A stretch of DNA of 64,000 nucleotides from Roseospira visakhapatnamensis (GCF_014197915.1 NZ_JACIGK010000017.1:1-64000), one strand, 5' to 3'; shown: positions 35,575 to 44,749, counted from the stretch's first letter. Notes: a model not told the origin generated them from the letters alone. Program-made: numbers and translations.

Positions 35575-38222
35575 CCGTCGCCGGCCTGATCGCGGCCTGG
35601 GTCGAGGGGGTGCGCCGCCGCCCGTGGCTGGTGGTGTCCGTGGCCCTGGTGCTGACCGCGGTGTCGCTGTGGCTCGCCGTCACGCGGATCGGTGTGTCCA
35701 CCGATACCTCGGCGATGCTCGACCCGGACCTGCCGTTCCAGCGGCAGGACCGGGCGCTGAAGGCCGCGTTCCCGCAGTTGGGCGGCGAACTGGCGGTGGT
35801 GATCGATGCCCGCACCGGCGCCCAGGCCGAGGCGGCGGCGGCCGATCTGGCGACCGCCCTGGCCCCGCGCGCCGACCTGTTCGCGGCGGTGGAGGACCTG
35901 GCCGGCGATCCCTTCTTCCGGCGCAATGGCCTGCTGTTCCTGGACCTGGACACCCTGTACGACCTGTCCGATACCCTGGCCGAGGCGCAACCCTTCCTGG
36001 GCGCCCTGTGGCCCGACCCGTCGCTGCGGGGGCTGGCCGGGCTGATGGATACCGCCGCCGATGCCCTGGCCGGCGGGGACGCGGCGCCGTCCCTGGCGCC
36101 GGGTGGCGGGCTGGCCCTGGGACCGGTGCTGGACCGCATGGCCACCGTGGCCGAGGCGCGTTTGGAGGGTGACGCGGCGGCGCGCCTGGACTGGCAGGCG
36201 CTGATGCGCGGCCGGGCCACGCCCGACCCCTCGGACGCCCGGCGTATCGTGCTCGCCAAGCCGACCCTGGACCTGGAGGCGCTATCGCCGGCCGGCGCCG
36301 CCATGACGGCCGTGCGGGCCACCGCCCAGGATCTGGGCCTGACGCCGGATGCCGGCGTGACGGTGCGCCTGACCGGCGCGGCGGCCATGGAGACCGAGGA
36401 ACTGAAGAGCGTCCAGACCGGCATGGACGTGGCCGGGGCGATCACCTTCGTCGCCGTGGTCAGCCTGTTGATCATCGGCCTGCGCTCGCCGCGCCTGATC
36501 CTGGCCACCGTCGCCACCCTGGTTGTCGGCCTGTGCTGGACCGCCGGCCTGGCCGCCGTCACCGTGGGCACGCTCAACATGATCTCGGTGGCCTTCGCGG
36601 TGCTGTTCATCGGCTTGTCGGTGGACTTCGGCATCCATGTCGCGCTGCGCTATCGGGAGGGCCGGGATCGGGGCGCCGACAACGCCGCCGCTCTGGCCGA
36701 GGCCGCCCGGGGCGTGGGGCCGGCCCTGGTGCTGTGCGCCGTGGCGGCGGCCATCGCCTTCCTGTCGTTCCTGCCCACCGACTACCGGGGGCTGGCGCAA
36801 CTGGGGCTGATCTCGGGCATGGGCATGGGTGTGGCCTTCGTCGCCAACCTGACCTTGCCGCCGGCGATCCTGGCGTTGCTGCCGGCCCGCCCCGGCGGCG
36901 GCGGGCGCGATGGGGCGGCGCGGGCGCTGGTCGGGCGTATCGAGGCCGGCGCGCGGGCACGGGCGCGGGCGGTGGCCCTGGGGGCGCTGGTCCTGGCCGT
37001 GGGGGCCGCCGCGCTGGTCCCGGCGGCGCGCTTCGACTTCGATCCCCTGAACCTGCGCGACCCGGACACGGAGTCCGTGGCCACCGTGCTGGACCTGCTG
37101 GACGATCCCCAGGTGACGCCCTACACCCTGGACGTCCTGGCCGCCGACCTGGACGCCGCCGAGGCGCTGGCCGACCGGATGGCCGCCCTGCCGGAGGTGG
37201 CCGGCGCCATCACCGCCCGCGACCTGGTGCCGGCGGAGCAGGAGGAGAAGCTGTTCGTCATCGGCGACATGGCGCTGTTCCTGGGGGCATCGCTGGCGCA
37301 GGACACGCGGGCACCGCCGGACGTGCCGGCCCTGCGCGCCGCCGCCGTGACCCTGGGCGAGGCGCTGGCGCGTCTGGCCGGGGCGCCGGGCGCCGACTCC
37401 GAGACCCGCGCCGCCGCCGACCGCTTCGCCGCCGTGCTGGCGCGCGCCGATCAGGCCGACGCGCTGGCCGGGGTGGACCGGGCGCTGACCGCCGACCTGC
37501 CCCCGGTGCTGGACCGGTTGCGGGACTCGCTGACCGCCGGGCCGGTGACCCTGGCGGACCTGCCGGCCTCGCTGCGCGACCGTTACCTGGCGCCGGACGG
37601 ACGCGCCCGGGTCGAGGCGCGCTCGGCCCTGGACGTACGCGATCCGGACCAACTGGCGCGCTTCGTGGACGCGGTGCGCGCCGAGGTGCCCGAGGCGACC
37701 GGCTCCCCCGTGCTGATCCGCGAGTCCGGGCGGACCGTGCTGCGGGCCTTCGCCGAGGCCGCCGCCCTGGCCTTGCTGGGGATCACGGTGCTGTTGGCCG
37801 TCACCTTGCGGCGGGTTCGCGACGTGCTGCTGGTGTACGCGCCGCTGACCCTGGCGGCGCTGCTGACCGTGGCCACGGCGGCCGTCCTCGGCCTGCCGTT
37901 CAACTTCGCCAACGTGATCGTGCTGCCGCTGCTGTTCGGCCTGGGGGTGGCCAGCGCCATTCACCTGGTGAAACGGGAACGGGACGAGACCACCGTCGCC
38001 GACGCCATGGCCAGCAGCACGCCTCGCGCGGTGGTGTTCAGCGCCCTCACCACCATCGGCTCGTTCGGTTCCATCGCCGCGTCCAGCCACCCCGGCACGG
38101 CCAGCATGGGGGTGCTGCTGACCATCGCCATCGGCCTGACGCTGGTGTGCACGCTGGGGGTGCTGCCGGCGCTGCTGGCGTTGTGGCCCAGCCGAAAGGG
38201 GATTTCGAAAGCCGGTCGATGA
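35571..38222 (+). CDS. hpnN: MMPL/RND-family hopanoid transporter HpnN
   Basis: An 883-residue inner-membrane transporter of the RND/MMPL superfamily. It has one helix near residue 20, a large periplasmic loop, a block of about five helices from residue 280 to 440, a second periplasmic loop and a final block of five helices. Motifs include FIGLSVDFGIHVALRYREG and LGVASAIHLVKRERDE. HpnN proteins move hopanoids from the inner to the outer membrane. It starts at ATG 35571 in a four-base overlap with hpnA, so the pair is co-translated. The open frame upstream of 35571 is a shadow of hpnA. Confidence 0.9.
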   Translation: MTVAGLIAAWVEGVRRRPWLVVSVALVLTAVSLWLAVTRIGVSTDTSAMLDPDLPFQRQDRALKAAFPQLGGELAVVIDARTGAQAEAAAADLATALAPRADLFAAVEDLAGDPFFRRNGLLFLDLDTLYDLSDTLAEAQPFLGALWPDPSLRGLAGLMDTAADALAGGDAAPSLAPGGGLALGPVLDRMATVAEARLEGDAAARLDWQALMRGRATPDPSDARRIVLAKPTLDLEALSPAGAAMTAVRATAQDLGLTPDAGVTVRLTGAAAMETEELKSVQTGMDVAGAITFVAVVSLLIIGLRSPRLILATVATLVVGLCWTAGLAAVTVGTLNMISVAFAVLFIGLSVDFGIHVALRYREGRDRGADNAAALAEAARGVGPALVLCAVAAAIAFLSFLPTDYRGLAQLGLISGMGMGVAFVANLTLPPAILALLPARPGGGGRDGAARALVGRIEAGARARARAVALGALVLAVGAAALVPAARFDFDPLNLRDPDTESVATVLDLLDDPQVTPYTLDVLAADLDAAEALADRMAALPEVAGAITARDLVPAEQEEKLFVIGDMALFLGASLAQDTRAPPDVPALRAAAVTLGEALARLAGAPGADSETRAAADRFAAVLARADQADALAGVDRALTADLPPVLDRLRDSLTAGPVTLADLPASLRDRYLAPDGRARVEARSALDVRDPDQLARFVDAVRAEVPEATGSPVLIRESGRTVLRAFAEAAALALLGITVLLAVTLRRVRDVLLVYAPLTLAALLTVATAAVLGLPFNFANVIVLPLLFGLGVASAIHLVKRERDETTVADAMASSTPRAVVFSALTTIGSFGSIAASSHPGTASMGVLLTIAIGLTLVCTLGVLPALLALWPSRKGISKAGR

Positions 38223-38337
38223 CCCTATATCGCGGTCTGGTGTCGGGGGTGGGCGAGGGACCGCTTTTCGGGTCTGGCGTCGTGCCACGGCGCGGTCGCC
38301 CCGCCCCCGGTCCATATCCGAAGAGACAGGAGTTGTT

Positions 38338-39291
38338 ATGCAGAGCGTACCCTTCGCCAATGGCGATACCATGCCTCAACTCGGCCTGGGGACCTGGAAG
38401 GCCGATCCCGGCGTGGTCGGCGCGGCGGTGACCGAGGCGCTGCGCCTGGGTTATCGTCACATCGACTGCGCCCGCATCTACGGCAACGAGGCCGAGGTCG
38501 GACGGGCCCTGGCCGACGCGTTTCGAGGCGGCCTCAAGCGCGACGACGTCTGGATCACCTCGAAGCTCTGGAACGACGCGCACGCCCCGGACGATGTCCG
38601 GCCGGCGCTGGAGCGCACCCTCGCCGACCTGGGCCTGGACCACCTGGACCTGTACCTGATCCATTGGCCGATCGCCCATAAGCCGGGCGTGACCATGCCC
38701 CAGACCGGCGAAGACTATGTCCATCCCGACGACCTGCCGCTGTCCACAACCTGGGCGGCCATGGAGACCCTGGTGGACGCCGGCCTGACCCGTCACATCG
38801 GCGTCAGCAATTGCAGCGTGCCGCGCCTGCGGGCGCTCGTGGACGGTGCCCGGCGCGCGCCCGAGGTCAACCAGATCGAACTCCATCCCTACCTCCAGCA
38901 GCCGGCCATGATGGCCTACTGTCGCCAGGCGGGGGTGCACCTGACCGCCTACTCGCCGCTGGGATCCAGCGACCGTCCGGCCCACTTGCGGGGCGCGGCG
39001 GAACCGGTGCTGCTTCAGGATCCGACCGTCGCCGCCGTCGCCACCCGGCATGGCGCGACACCCGCACAAGTGCTGCTGGCCTGGGCGCTGCGCCGGGGCA
39101 CCTCGGTGATTCCCAAGTCCGTGAACCCGGCCCGGCTGGCCCAGAACCTGGCGGCGGCCGATCTCGTGCTCGGCGACGAGGACGTCGCGGCCCTGGCCGC
39201 GCTGGACCGGCAGTACCGGTACGTTTCCGGATCTTTCTGGGTCCTGCCCGGCGGACCGCATACGCTGGAGACGCTGTGGGGCGACGCGTAG
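38338..39291 (+). CDS. Aldo/keto reductase
   Basis: A 317-residue cytoplasmic NADPH-dependent reductase of the AKR superfamily. The catalytic tetrad is visible: Asp in HIDCARIYGNE with the Tyr just after, Lys in ITSKLWN, and His in LIHWP. The cofactor-binding C-terminal signature VIPKSVNPARL is also present. Length fits the family. ATG has AGGAG seven bases upstream. It stands 115 bases after hpnN and could be transcribed with it or alone. The physiological substrate cannot be inferred from the sequence. Confidence 0.9.
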   Translation: MQSVPFANGDTMPQLGLGTWKADPGVVGAAVTEALRLGYRHIDCARIYGNEAEVGRALADAFRGGLKRDDVWITSKLWNDAHAPDDVRPALERTLADLGLDHLDLYLIHWPIAHKPGVTMPQTGEDYVHPDDLPLSTTWAAMETLVDAGLTRHIGVSNCSVPRLRALVDGARRAPEVNQIELHPYLQQPAMMAYCRQAGVHLTAYSPLGSSDRPAHLRGAAEPVLLQDPTVAAVATRHGATPAQVLLAWALRRGTSVIPKSVNPARLAQNLAAADLVLGDEDVAALAALDRQYRYVSGSFWVLPGGPHTLETLWGDA

Positions 39292-39311
39292 GATCCGTCG
39301 CTCCCTCCCGA

Positions 39312-39333
39312 CCTCCCCCTTGTCAGGGGGAGG
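39312..39333. terminator. Bidirectional hairpin between convergent genes
   Basis: Perfect 8-bp arms at 39312-39319 and 39326-39333 enclose a six-base loop. The aldo/keto reductase ends at 39291 and the rRNA methyltransferase gene ends at 39323 from the other side, so the hairpin overlaps the 3' end of the latter. It probably serves as a shared terminator, although neither strand has a long T-tract. Confidence 0.6.
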
Positions 39334-40693
39334 GCTGGGGCGGGGCGTCGGTTTCCGTGTCCGTGTCGGCGTCGGCGCCGTGCGCGGCCTCCCGCTCCAG
39401 CACCGCGACGAAAAAGCCGTCGGTGTCCTGGTCGGCGGGGGACAGGCGGATCGCCGTCGCGCCCTCGGGCATGGGGCAGGGATCGGACAGACCGGCCTCG
39501 GCCCAGACCTGGACGGCGGGCACGGGATGGTACGCCCGGCCGGCCTCGGTCTCCAGGAAGGCCGCGATGCGGTCCTCGTTCTCCTCGCGCAGCAGCGAGC
39601 AGGTGACATAGACCAGCCGCCCGCCCCCCGGCTTGACCAGTCGGGCGGCGCGGACCAGCAACGCCGACTGTTCCGTGGTCAGCGCCGCGAGGGTGTCCTC
39701 GCCCAGCCGCCAGCGGGCATCCGGATTGCGCCGCCAGGTGCCGCTGCCGCCGCAGGGCGCATCGATCAGCACGCGGTCGAAGGTCCGGGACTGGCGTTTC
39801 AGCCAGCGGCGCCCGGGCGTGTCGAGGACCCGGACGGTCACGTTCTGGACGCCCGCGCGGCGCATGCGGGTGCGGGCGCGGTCCAGGCGCCCCTGGGAGA
39901 TATCGCAGGCCACCAGCCGGCCCTGGTTGCCCATGGCGCCGGCCAGCGCCAGGGTCTTGCCGCCGGCCCCGGCGCACAGGTCGCAGACGGCCATGCCGGG
40001 GGCGGCGCCCACCAGGGCGGCGGCCAGTTGGGAACCGGCGTCCTGCACCTCCACAAGCCCCTCGCGGAAGGCGCGGGTGGCGGCCAGGTTGACCCGGCCG
40101 CCGACGCGCAGCGCCAGGGGGGCCAGGGGGCCGGGCTCGGGCGTGATGCTCTCCTCGGCCAGGGCGGCCAGGGCGGTGTCGTGATCGGCCTTCAGGGCAT
40201 TGACGCGCAGATCCAGCGGCGCCTCGGTGTTGAGGGCCGTCACCACCCGGCGCCAGTCCTCGCCCAGCGCCGCGCGCAGCCGGGGCAGGATCCAGTCCGG
40301 CAGTTCGAGGCGCGCGGCCTCGGGCATCTCCGGCGGCGCCAGGGGCTGGCCCGACAGGCGCCGGGCCAGATCCCGTTCGGTCGGGGTCAAGACATCCGGA
40401 TCATGGCCGTGGCCGGTGAACAGCGCCTTCAGCGCCGCCGGGTCCAGCCCGTCGGTCAGCATCAGGTCGGCGATCAGCCGCTCGCGCGGCGATCCGTCGC
40501 CGGTCCACCAGCCCAGGCGGGCATGGCGGCGCAGCAGGCCATAGACCCGCTCGGTCACCGCCCGCCGGTCGCCCCCCCCCATGTAGCGCCGGGCGCGCAT
40601 GAATCCTTGTACCACGCCATCGGCGGGGCGCGGGGTGTCGGCGATCTCGGTCAGCAGGTCGATGGCGGCCTGCAGGCGGGCGGCGGGAGTCAT
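39323..40693 (-). CDS. RsmB-like 16S rRNA (cytosine-C5) methyltransferase
   Basis: A 456-residue SAM-dependent RNA methyltransferase of the NOL1/NOP2/Sun (RsmB) family. An N-terminal NusB-like RNA-binding region (about 1-140) precedes the Rossmann methyltransferase domain. The SAM-binding motif CDLCAGAGGKT is near residue 240. The two catalytic cysteines lie in DAPCGGSGTWRRNPD and TCSLLREENE. RsmB modifies C967 of 16S rRNA (E. coli numbering); related m5C targets are possible. ATG 40693 has AGGA eight bases upstream. It lies 152 bases downstream of thiY on the same strand and may be read from the thiamine-riboswitch transcript. Confidence 0.88.
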   Translation of the reverse strand: MTPAARLQAAIDLLTEIADTPRPADGVVQGFMRARRYMGGGDRRAVTERVYGLLRRHARLGWWTGDGSPRERLIADLMLTDGLDPAALKALFTGHGHDPDVLTPTERDLARRLSGQPLAPPEMPEAARLELPDWILPRLRAALGEDWRRVVTALNTEAPLDLRVNALKADHDTALAALAEESITPEPGPLAPLALRVGGRVNLAATRAFREGLVEVQDAGSQLAAALVGAAPGMAVCDLCAGAGGKTLALAGAMGNQGRLVACDISQGRLDRARTRMRRAGVQNVTVRVLDTPGRRWLKRQSRTFDRVLIDAPCGGSGTWRRNPDARWRLGEDTLAALTTEQSALLVRAARLVKPGGGRLVYVTCSLLREENEDRIAAFLETEAGRAYHPVPAVQVWAEAGLSDPCPMPEGATAIRLSPADQDTDGFFVAVLEREAAHGADADTDTETDAPPQPSP

Positions 40694-40845
40694 GAGAGTG
40701 TCCTGAGCAACCTCGAACCAATCCCCGCGCCGGACCCATCGATCGGTCCGGCGCGAGCCGGCGCGACGGCGCCGGCGCCGCGAAGCGGCGGAGCGCCGTC
40801 ACCCTGACGGGGCGGGGTGACGGCGCGACGAGGACGGTCAGCCTT

Positions 40846-41847
40846 CTACTCCACGCGGACGTCCACCGCCAGCTTTTCCACGGGGGCCGGATCACCGGTG
40901 AGGCCGGCCTTGGCCAGGAAGGCGCCGAAGGTGGCATAGCGCGGCCCGTCCAGTGCCGCCGGGCGCAGGGCGAAGCGGGGCAGGGTGTCGAACCAGGCGC
41001 GGCGGTTCAGGTCGTCGTCCAGGTCCGGGTGCGCGGCGACGAACAGGTCCCAGCTTTCCCGGGGGTGGTTGATCAGGTACTGGGTCGCCAGTTCCAGGGC
41101 CGCCATGAAGCCGTCGAGGCGCGGGTCGTCCGTCTTGTCGGCGTGGGCGACGATGACCAGTTCGTCATAGGGCGGCACGCCGTGCTCCTCGGGATAGAAC
41201 GCCCGGCCCGGATGGCCCTCGATCTCCAGCTGGGTGAGTTCGAAGTTGCGATAGCCGCCGACGATGGCGTCCACCTGCCCCGACACCAGCGCCGGGGAGA
41301 GGCCGAAGCCCACGTTGATCTGCTCCACGTCATCGAGGCTCAGGCCCACCGTCTCCAGCATGGTCCCCAGCACGCCGTCCTCGAAGCCGCTGACCGAGAA
41401 GCCCACGCGCTTGCCCTTCAGGTCCTCCAGCGCGTGGATGTCGCCGTCGGCGCGCACGATCACCGTGTCCAGGGGCGTGGCCACCAGGGTGCACACCCGC
41501 AGCAGCGGCAGGCCCTGGTCCACATGCATGTGCAACTGCGGCTGATAGGTGACGGCCAGGTCCACCCGGCCGGCGGCCACCAGCTTGGGCGGATCGCTGG
41601 GATCGGCGGGGGCCATCATCTCCACGTCCAGGCCCTGGGCGGCGAAGAAGCCCTTCTCCTGGGCCACGATCAGGGGCGCGTGGTCCGGGTTGACGAACCA
41701 GTCCAGCAGCAGGGTGACCCGGTCCGGCGCGGCGGCGGCGGCTTTGGCGGCGGCGACATCGGCGTCGTCGGCGGCCCGGGCCGGCGCGGCAATGACGGCG
41801 AGGCCAAGCGCGGTGGCGGCGAGGCGGTGTCCAAGGCGGGTGAGCAT
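40846..41847 (-). CDS. thiY: Thiamine-precursor ABC transporter substrate-binding protein
   Basis: A 333-residue periplasmic protein of the NMT1/THI5-like family, expected to bind hydroxymethylpyrimidine or a formylated precursor for salvage. Residues 1 to about 26 are a signal peptide ending in PARA. The mature region carries LLLDWFVNPDHAPLIVAQEKG and a PKLVAAGRVDLAV stretch, both typical of ThiY. ATG 41847 has AGGA nine bases upstream. It is the third gene after a TPP riboswitch, consistent with repression when thiamine pyrophosphate is abundant. Confidence 0.9.
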   Translation of the reverse strand: MLTRLGHRLAATALGLAVIAAPARAADDADVAAAKAAAAAPDRVTLLLDWFVNPDHAPLIVAQEKGFFAAQGLDVEMMAPADPSDPPKLVAAGRVDLAVTYQPQLHMHVDQGLPLLRVCTLVATPLDTVIVRADGDIHALEDLKGKRVGFSVSGFEDGVLGTMLETVGLSLDDVEQINVGFGLSPALVSGQVDAIVGGYRNFELTQLEIEGHPGRAFYPEEHGVPPYDELVIVAHADKTDDPRLDGFMAALELATQYLINHPRESWDLFVAAHPDLDDDLNRRAWFDTLPRFALRPAALDGPRYATFGAFLAKAGLTGDPAPVEKLAVDVRVE

Positions 41848-41886
41848 GGCGGCGAGTTCCTCCGTGTGGGTGGGGATAGGGCCGGG

Positions 41887-42636
41887 TCAGGCGTTGCTTT
41901 CCGCCTGCCAGGGGACCATGCGGCGGGTCAGGGCGTTGACCAGCGCGTACAGAGCCACCGCGAAGGCGGCCAACAGGAACAGCGCGGCGAAAACCACATC
42001 GATCTGCATGCGGGCGTTGGCGTGCAGCATCAGGAAACCGAGCCCGGCGCTGGAGCCCACCCACTCGCCCACCACGGCGCCGATGGGCGCGACGGCGGCG
42101 GCCACCCGAAGGCCGCTCGCCAGGGCGGGCAGGGCGGCCGGAAGGCGGATGTGCCAGAGCATGGCCCCTCGGCCGGCGCCCATCACCCGGGCCATGTCCA
42201 GCCAGGCGGGGTCGGTGCGGCGCAGGCCGTCCAGGAAGGCGGTGGTGACCGGGAAGTAGATGATGAGCACCGCCATCACGACCTTGGACGACAGCCCGTA
42301 CCCCAGCCACAGCACCAGCAGCGGGGCCAGCGCGAACACCGGGATCGCCTGGCTGATGACCAGCAGCGGCAGCAGCCAGCGGCGCGCCGGTGCCCACATC
42401 ACCAGCACCAGCGCGGATAGCATGCCGAGCGCGACCCCGAAACCGAAGCCCAGCAGGATCTCGCCGAAGGTGATCAGGGCGTGATGGGCCAGGCGGTCGG
42501 CGCGGTCGATGGCCGTGGTCAGGGTGTCCAGCGGCGCGGGCAGCAGGTAGGCGCGTTCGCCGGCGACGTGGAAGGCGATCTGCCAGAGCGCCAGCAGTCC
42601 GGCCAGGGTGATGACGGGGCGGAGGACGCGCATCAT
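41887..42636 (-). CDS. thiX: Thiamine-precursor ABC transporter permease
   Basis: A 249-residue inner-membrane permease of the BPD_transp_1 (SsuC/TauC/ThiX) type with about six hydrophobic helices. The EAA-like loop appears around AWLDMARVMGAGRGAMLWHI near residue 145, where it docks onto the ATPase. The start codon overlaps the end of the ATPase gene in an ATGA arrangement, so synthesis is coupled. It partners with the ThiZ-like ATPase and ThiY-like binding protein of the same riboswitch-controlled operon. Confidence 0.9.
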   Translation of the reverse strand: MMRVLRPVITLAGLLALWQIAFHVAGERAYLLPAPLDTLTTAIDRADRLAHHALITFGEILLGFGFGVALGMLSALVLVMWAPARRWLLPLLVISQAIPVFALAPLLVLWLGYGLSSKVVMAVLIIYFPVTTAFLDGLRRTDPAWLDMARVMGAGRGAMLWHIRLPAALPALASGLRVAAAVAPIGAVVGEWVGSSAGLGFLMLHANARMQIDVVFAALFLLAAFAVALYALVNALTRRMVPWQAESNA

Positions 42637-43499
42637 GGGGCGCCGCCCCCGGTGTCTCCGACGCCATCCCCCGCGCCATCCCCCGCGCCATCCCCCGCGC
42701 CGTGGGCCGCGCCGGTCAGGCGGCGCAGCAGGTCGGCCTGCAAGGCCAGCAGCGCCGGGTCGGCGGGATCGCGCGGCGGCGGGCCGGCGGGCTCCAGGGG
42801 GGCGTCCAGGGTGGCCGGGCGGCCATGCAGCACATGCACCCGGTGGCCCAGGCGCAGCGCCTCCAGCGGATCGTGGGTCACCAGCAGCACCGTGCGCCCG
42901 GTCAGCAAGTGGGCCGTCAGATCCTGAAGGCGCAGGCGGGTCAGCGCGTCCAGCGCCGAGAACGGCTCGTCCATCAGGATCAGCGGCCGGTCCTCCATCA
43001 GCGCCCGCGCCAGGGCGACCCGCTGGCGCATGCCCCCGGACAGGGCCGCTGGGCGGTCCGCCAGACGGTCACCCAGGCCGACGCGCGCCAGCAGGGCGCG
43101 GGCGGCGGCGCGGGTTTCCTCGGTCAGGGTGCCGCGCAGGCGGGCGCCCAGGGTGGCGTTGTCGAGCACGCTGGCCCACGGCAGCAGCGAGTCCCGCTGC
43201 GCCATGTGGGCGACGCGTCCGGTGAGCGGGCGGCCGTCGTCGGTGGTGATGGTGGCCTGGGCGTGGGCGCCGTCCTCCAGCCCCGCCAGCAGCCGCAGCA
43301 GGGTGGACTTGCCGACGCCGCTGGGACCCAGCAGGGCGGTGACCCGGCCGGCCGGCAGGGTCAGCGACAAGCCGTCGAACAGCGGCTGGCCGTCATACGC
43401 CAGCCGCGCGCCGGTCATGGTCACGCCGAGACCGGCGGCCGGCGTGGAAAGCGGATCAAGGGGGGAGTCCACGCGGGGTGGACGAGAAAACACGGTCAC
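42633..43499 (-). CDS. thiZ: Thiamine-precursor ABC transporter ATP-binding protein
   Basis: A 288-residue single ATPase of the nitrate/taurine/ThiZ group. Walker A is LLGPSGVGKST near residue 57, the signature is LSGGMRQRVALARAL near residue 154 and Walker B is LILMDEPFSALD. The C-terminus ends in a Gly/Ala/Asp repeat (GAGD units) encoded by a 12-base tandem repeat around 42662-42700, absent from typical ThiZ. The GTG at 43499 lies immediately after the TPP riboswitch with GAGG four bases upstream. A later in-frame ATG near residue 28 begins closer to the conserved domain, so the start is uncertain. Confidence 0.88.
   Translation of the reverse strand: MTVFSRPPRVDSPLDPLSTPAAGLGVTMTGARLAYDGQPLFDGLSLTLPAGRVTALLGPSGVGKSTLLRLLAGLEDGAHAQATITTDDGRPLTGRVAHMAQRDSLLPWASVLDNATLGARLRGTLTEETRAAARALLARVGLGDRLADRPAALSGGMRQRVALARALMEDRPLILMDEPFSALDALTRLRLQDLTAHLLTGRTVLLVTHDPLEALRLGHRVHVLHGRPATLDAPLEPAGPPPRDPADPALLALQADLLRRLTGAAHGAGDGAGDGAGDGVGDTGGGAP
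42662..42700. repeat. 12-base tandem repeat inside thiZ
   Basis: Three near-identical copies of a GCCATCCCCCGC-type unit lie in the 3' part of thiZ and encode repeated Gly-Ala-Gly-Asp. Copy number changes would stay in frame because the unit is 12 bases. No function is apparent. Confidence 0.7.
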
Positions 43500-43506
43500 G
43501 ACGCCT

Positions 43507-43637
43507 CACCAATCCCTCCGCCGGTGTGACCCGGATCAGGTTCAAGGGGTCGCTTCCCATCGGGACGGGGCCGCGCGCGGCGGGACCTGTCGGAACCGGA
43601 AACCTCTCAGCCGGATCGCCGGCTCCCCCTGGTGTCT
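43507..43637 (-). promoter_or_regulatory. TPP riboswitch (thi-box)
   Basis: On the minus strand the leader of thiZ contains the conserved thi-box blocks in order: an ACACCAGGGGGAGCC opening, GGCTGAGAGG (the CTGAGA pyrimidine-sensor helix), then CCCTTGAACCTGATC and GGGTCACACCGGCGGAGGGA. These match the TPP-binding aptamer core. The aptamer ends eight bases before the GTG of thiZ, so the start region is probably masked when TPP binds, giving translational repression. The family and orientation are clear; exact helix borders are approximate. Confidence 0.93.
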
Positions 43638-43803
43638 CTGGCGTGAGAATGCGGGGGGCGGCGCATCCGGTCAAGGGGCCGCGTGCCCGCTTTGCGGTTG
43701 TTTCGGCATCGGGCGTGAACCGACGTTGGATGGCGTGGGCATGGGGCCGGCCGCCATGCGGCGCGCGATGGTCTGCCGGCGGCCCGATGCCGGCTCGACT
43801 TTT

Positions 43804-43832
43804 TTGATACGCTTGGGTCTTTCTGGTATACG
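43804..43832 (+). promoter_or_regulatory. Candidate sigma-70 promoter of phoU
   Basis: A TTGATA hexamer at 43804-43809 and TATACG at 43827-43832 are separated by exactly 17 bases and lie about 75 bases upstream of the phoU ATG. The surrounding DNA is AT-rich compared with its neighbours. It is the best promoter-like pair in this gap. Confidence 0.55.
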
Positions 43833-43908
43833 ACCGTTTCGAGAGGGGCCGTATCGGACGGACCACCCCGTGGCGGGGACCTCGACGAGCGTGGGGAGTG
43901 CCGACAGA

Positions 43909-44667
43909 ATGGAGGCCGGTGGAGCCAAGCCTCATATCGTGCGGGCCTTCGATACCGATCTGGCGGCCCTGGACGACACCCTGGTCAAGATGGGGGATCA
44001 CGTCGGCACGCAGATCCGGGACGCGCTGGCGGCCCTGGTGGCCCGCGATCCGGCGGGCGCGGCGGCGGTGGATCGCGCGGACGCCGCCGTGGATGCCCTG
44101 GAACAACTTTTGAACGAACAGGCGGTCCGCCTGTTGGCGTTGCGGCAACCCAAGGCGGACGACCTGCGGGCCGTGGTGACGGCGTTGCGGGCGGCCACCA
44201 TGCTGGAGCGGGCCGGTGACTACGCGGCCGGCGCGGCCCGTCGGGGGGTGGCCGATCTGGCGCAGCCCCCGGGGCAGAGCATGGCGGCCGTGCGGCGCAT
44301 CGGCGAGCGGGTGTCCGACCTGCTGGCGCAGGCCGTGCGGGCTTATCTGGACCAGGATGTCGAGGCGGCGCTCGCCGTCTGGCACGGCGATGTGGAGATC
44401 GATTCCCTCCACTCCAGCCTGTTTCGCGAACTGCTGACCTACATGCTGGAGGACCCGCGCGACATCGGCGTGTGCAGCCACCTTCTGTTCGTGGCCAAGA
44501 ACCTGGAACGCATCGGCGATCAGGCCACCAACATCGCCGAGTTGGCGCACTATCGCGTGACCGGGACCACGCCGGACGGCGGTCGGCCCAAGGACGACCT
44601 GGCCACCTTCGCCACCGCCGAGGGCCGCGACGGCGCGGACGCCCCGGATCGGGGGTCCCCGTCCTGA
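43909..44667 (+). CDS. phoU: PhoU-family phosphate signalling protein
   Basis: A 252-residue helical protein with two PhoU repeats. The metal-binding type segments are ATMLERAGDYAAG in the first repeat and KNLERIGDQATNIAE in the second, near residue 205. PhoU links the Pst phosphate transporter to the PhoR/PhoB system and restrains phosphate uptake. ATG 43909 has GGGGAG about ten bases upstream; the long open frame before it is a shadow. Unusually it stands alone, with no pst or pho genes in the window, and has its own apparent promoter. The C-terminus carries an acidic low-complexity tail. Confidence 0.88.
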   Translation: MEAGGAKPHIVRAFDTDLAALDDTLVKMGDHVGTQIRDALAALVARDPAGAAAVDRADAAVDALEQLLNEQAVRLLALRQPKADDLRAVVTALRAATMLERAGDYAAGAARRGVADLAQPPGQSMAAVRRIGERVSDLLAQAVRAYLDQDVEAALAVWHGDVEIDSLHSSLFRELLTYMLEDPRDIGVCSHLLFVAKNLERIGDQATNIAELAHYRVTGTTPDGGRPKDDLATFATAEGRDGADAPDRGSPS

Positions 44668-44718
44668 CGCGGGCGCTTGGGGCCGCGCCCCGATGACGGT
44701 CGCCCCCTGAAACCGAAA

Positions 44719-44749
44719 GGACCGCCACCCCGGAACGGCGTGACGGTCC
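44719..44749. terminator. Possible hairpin between convergent phoU and phasin genes
   Basis: Arms at 44719-44728 and 44740-44749 pair over ten bases with one mismatch around an 11-base loop. The element lies in the gap between the convergent phoU and phasin genes. It lacks a T-tract on both strands, so a terminator role is tentative. Confidence 0.35.
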
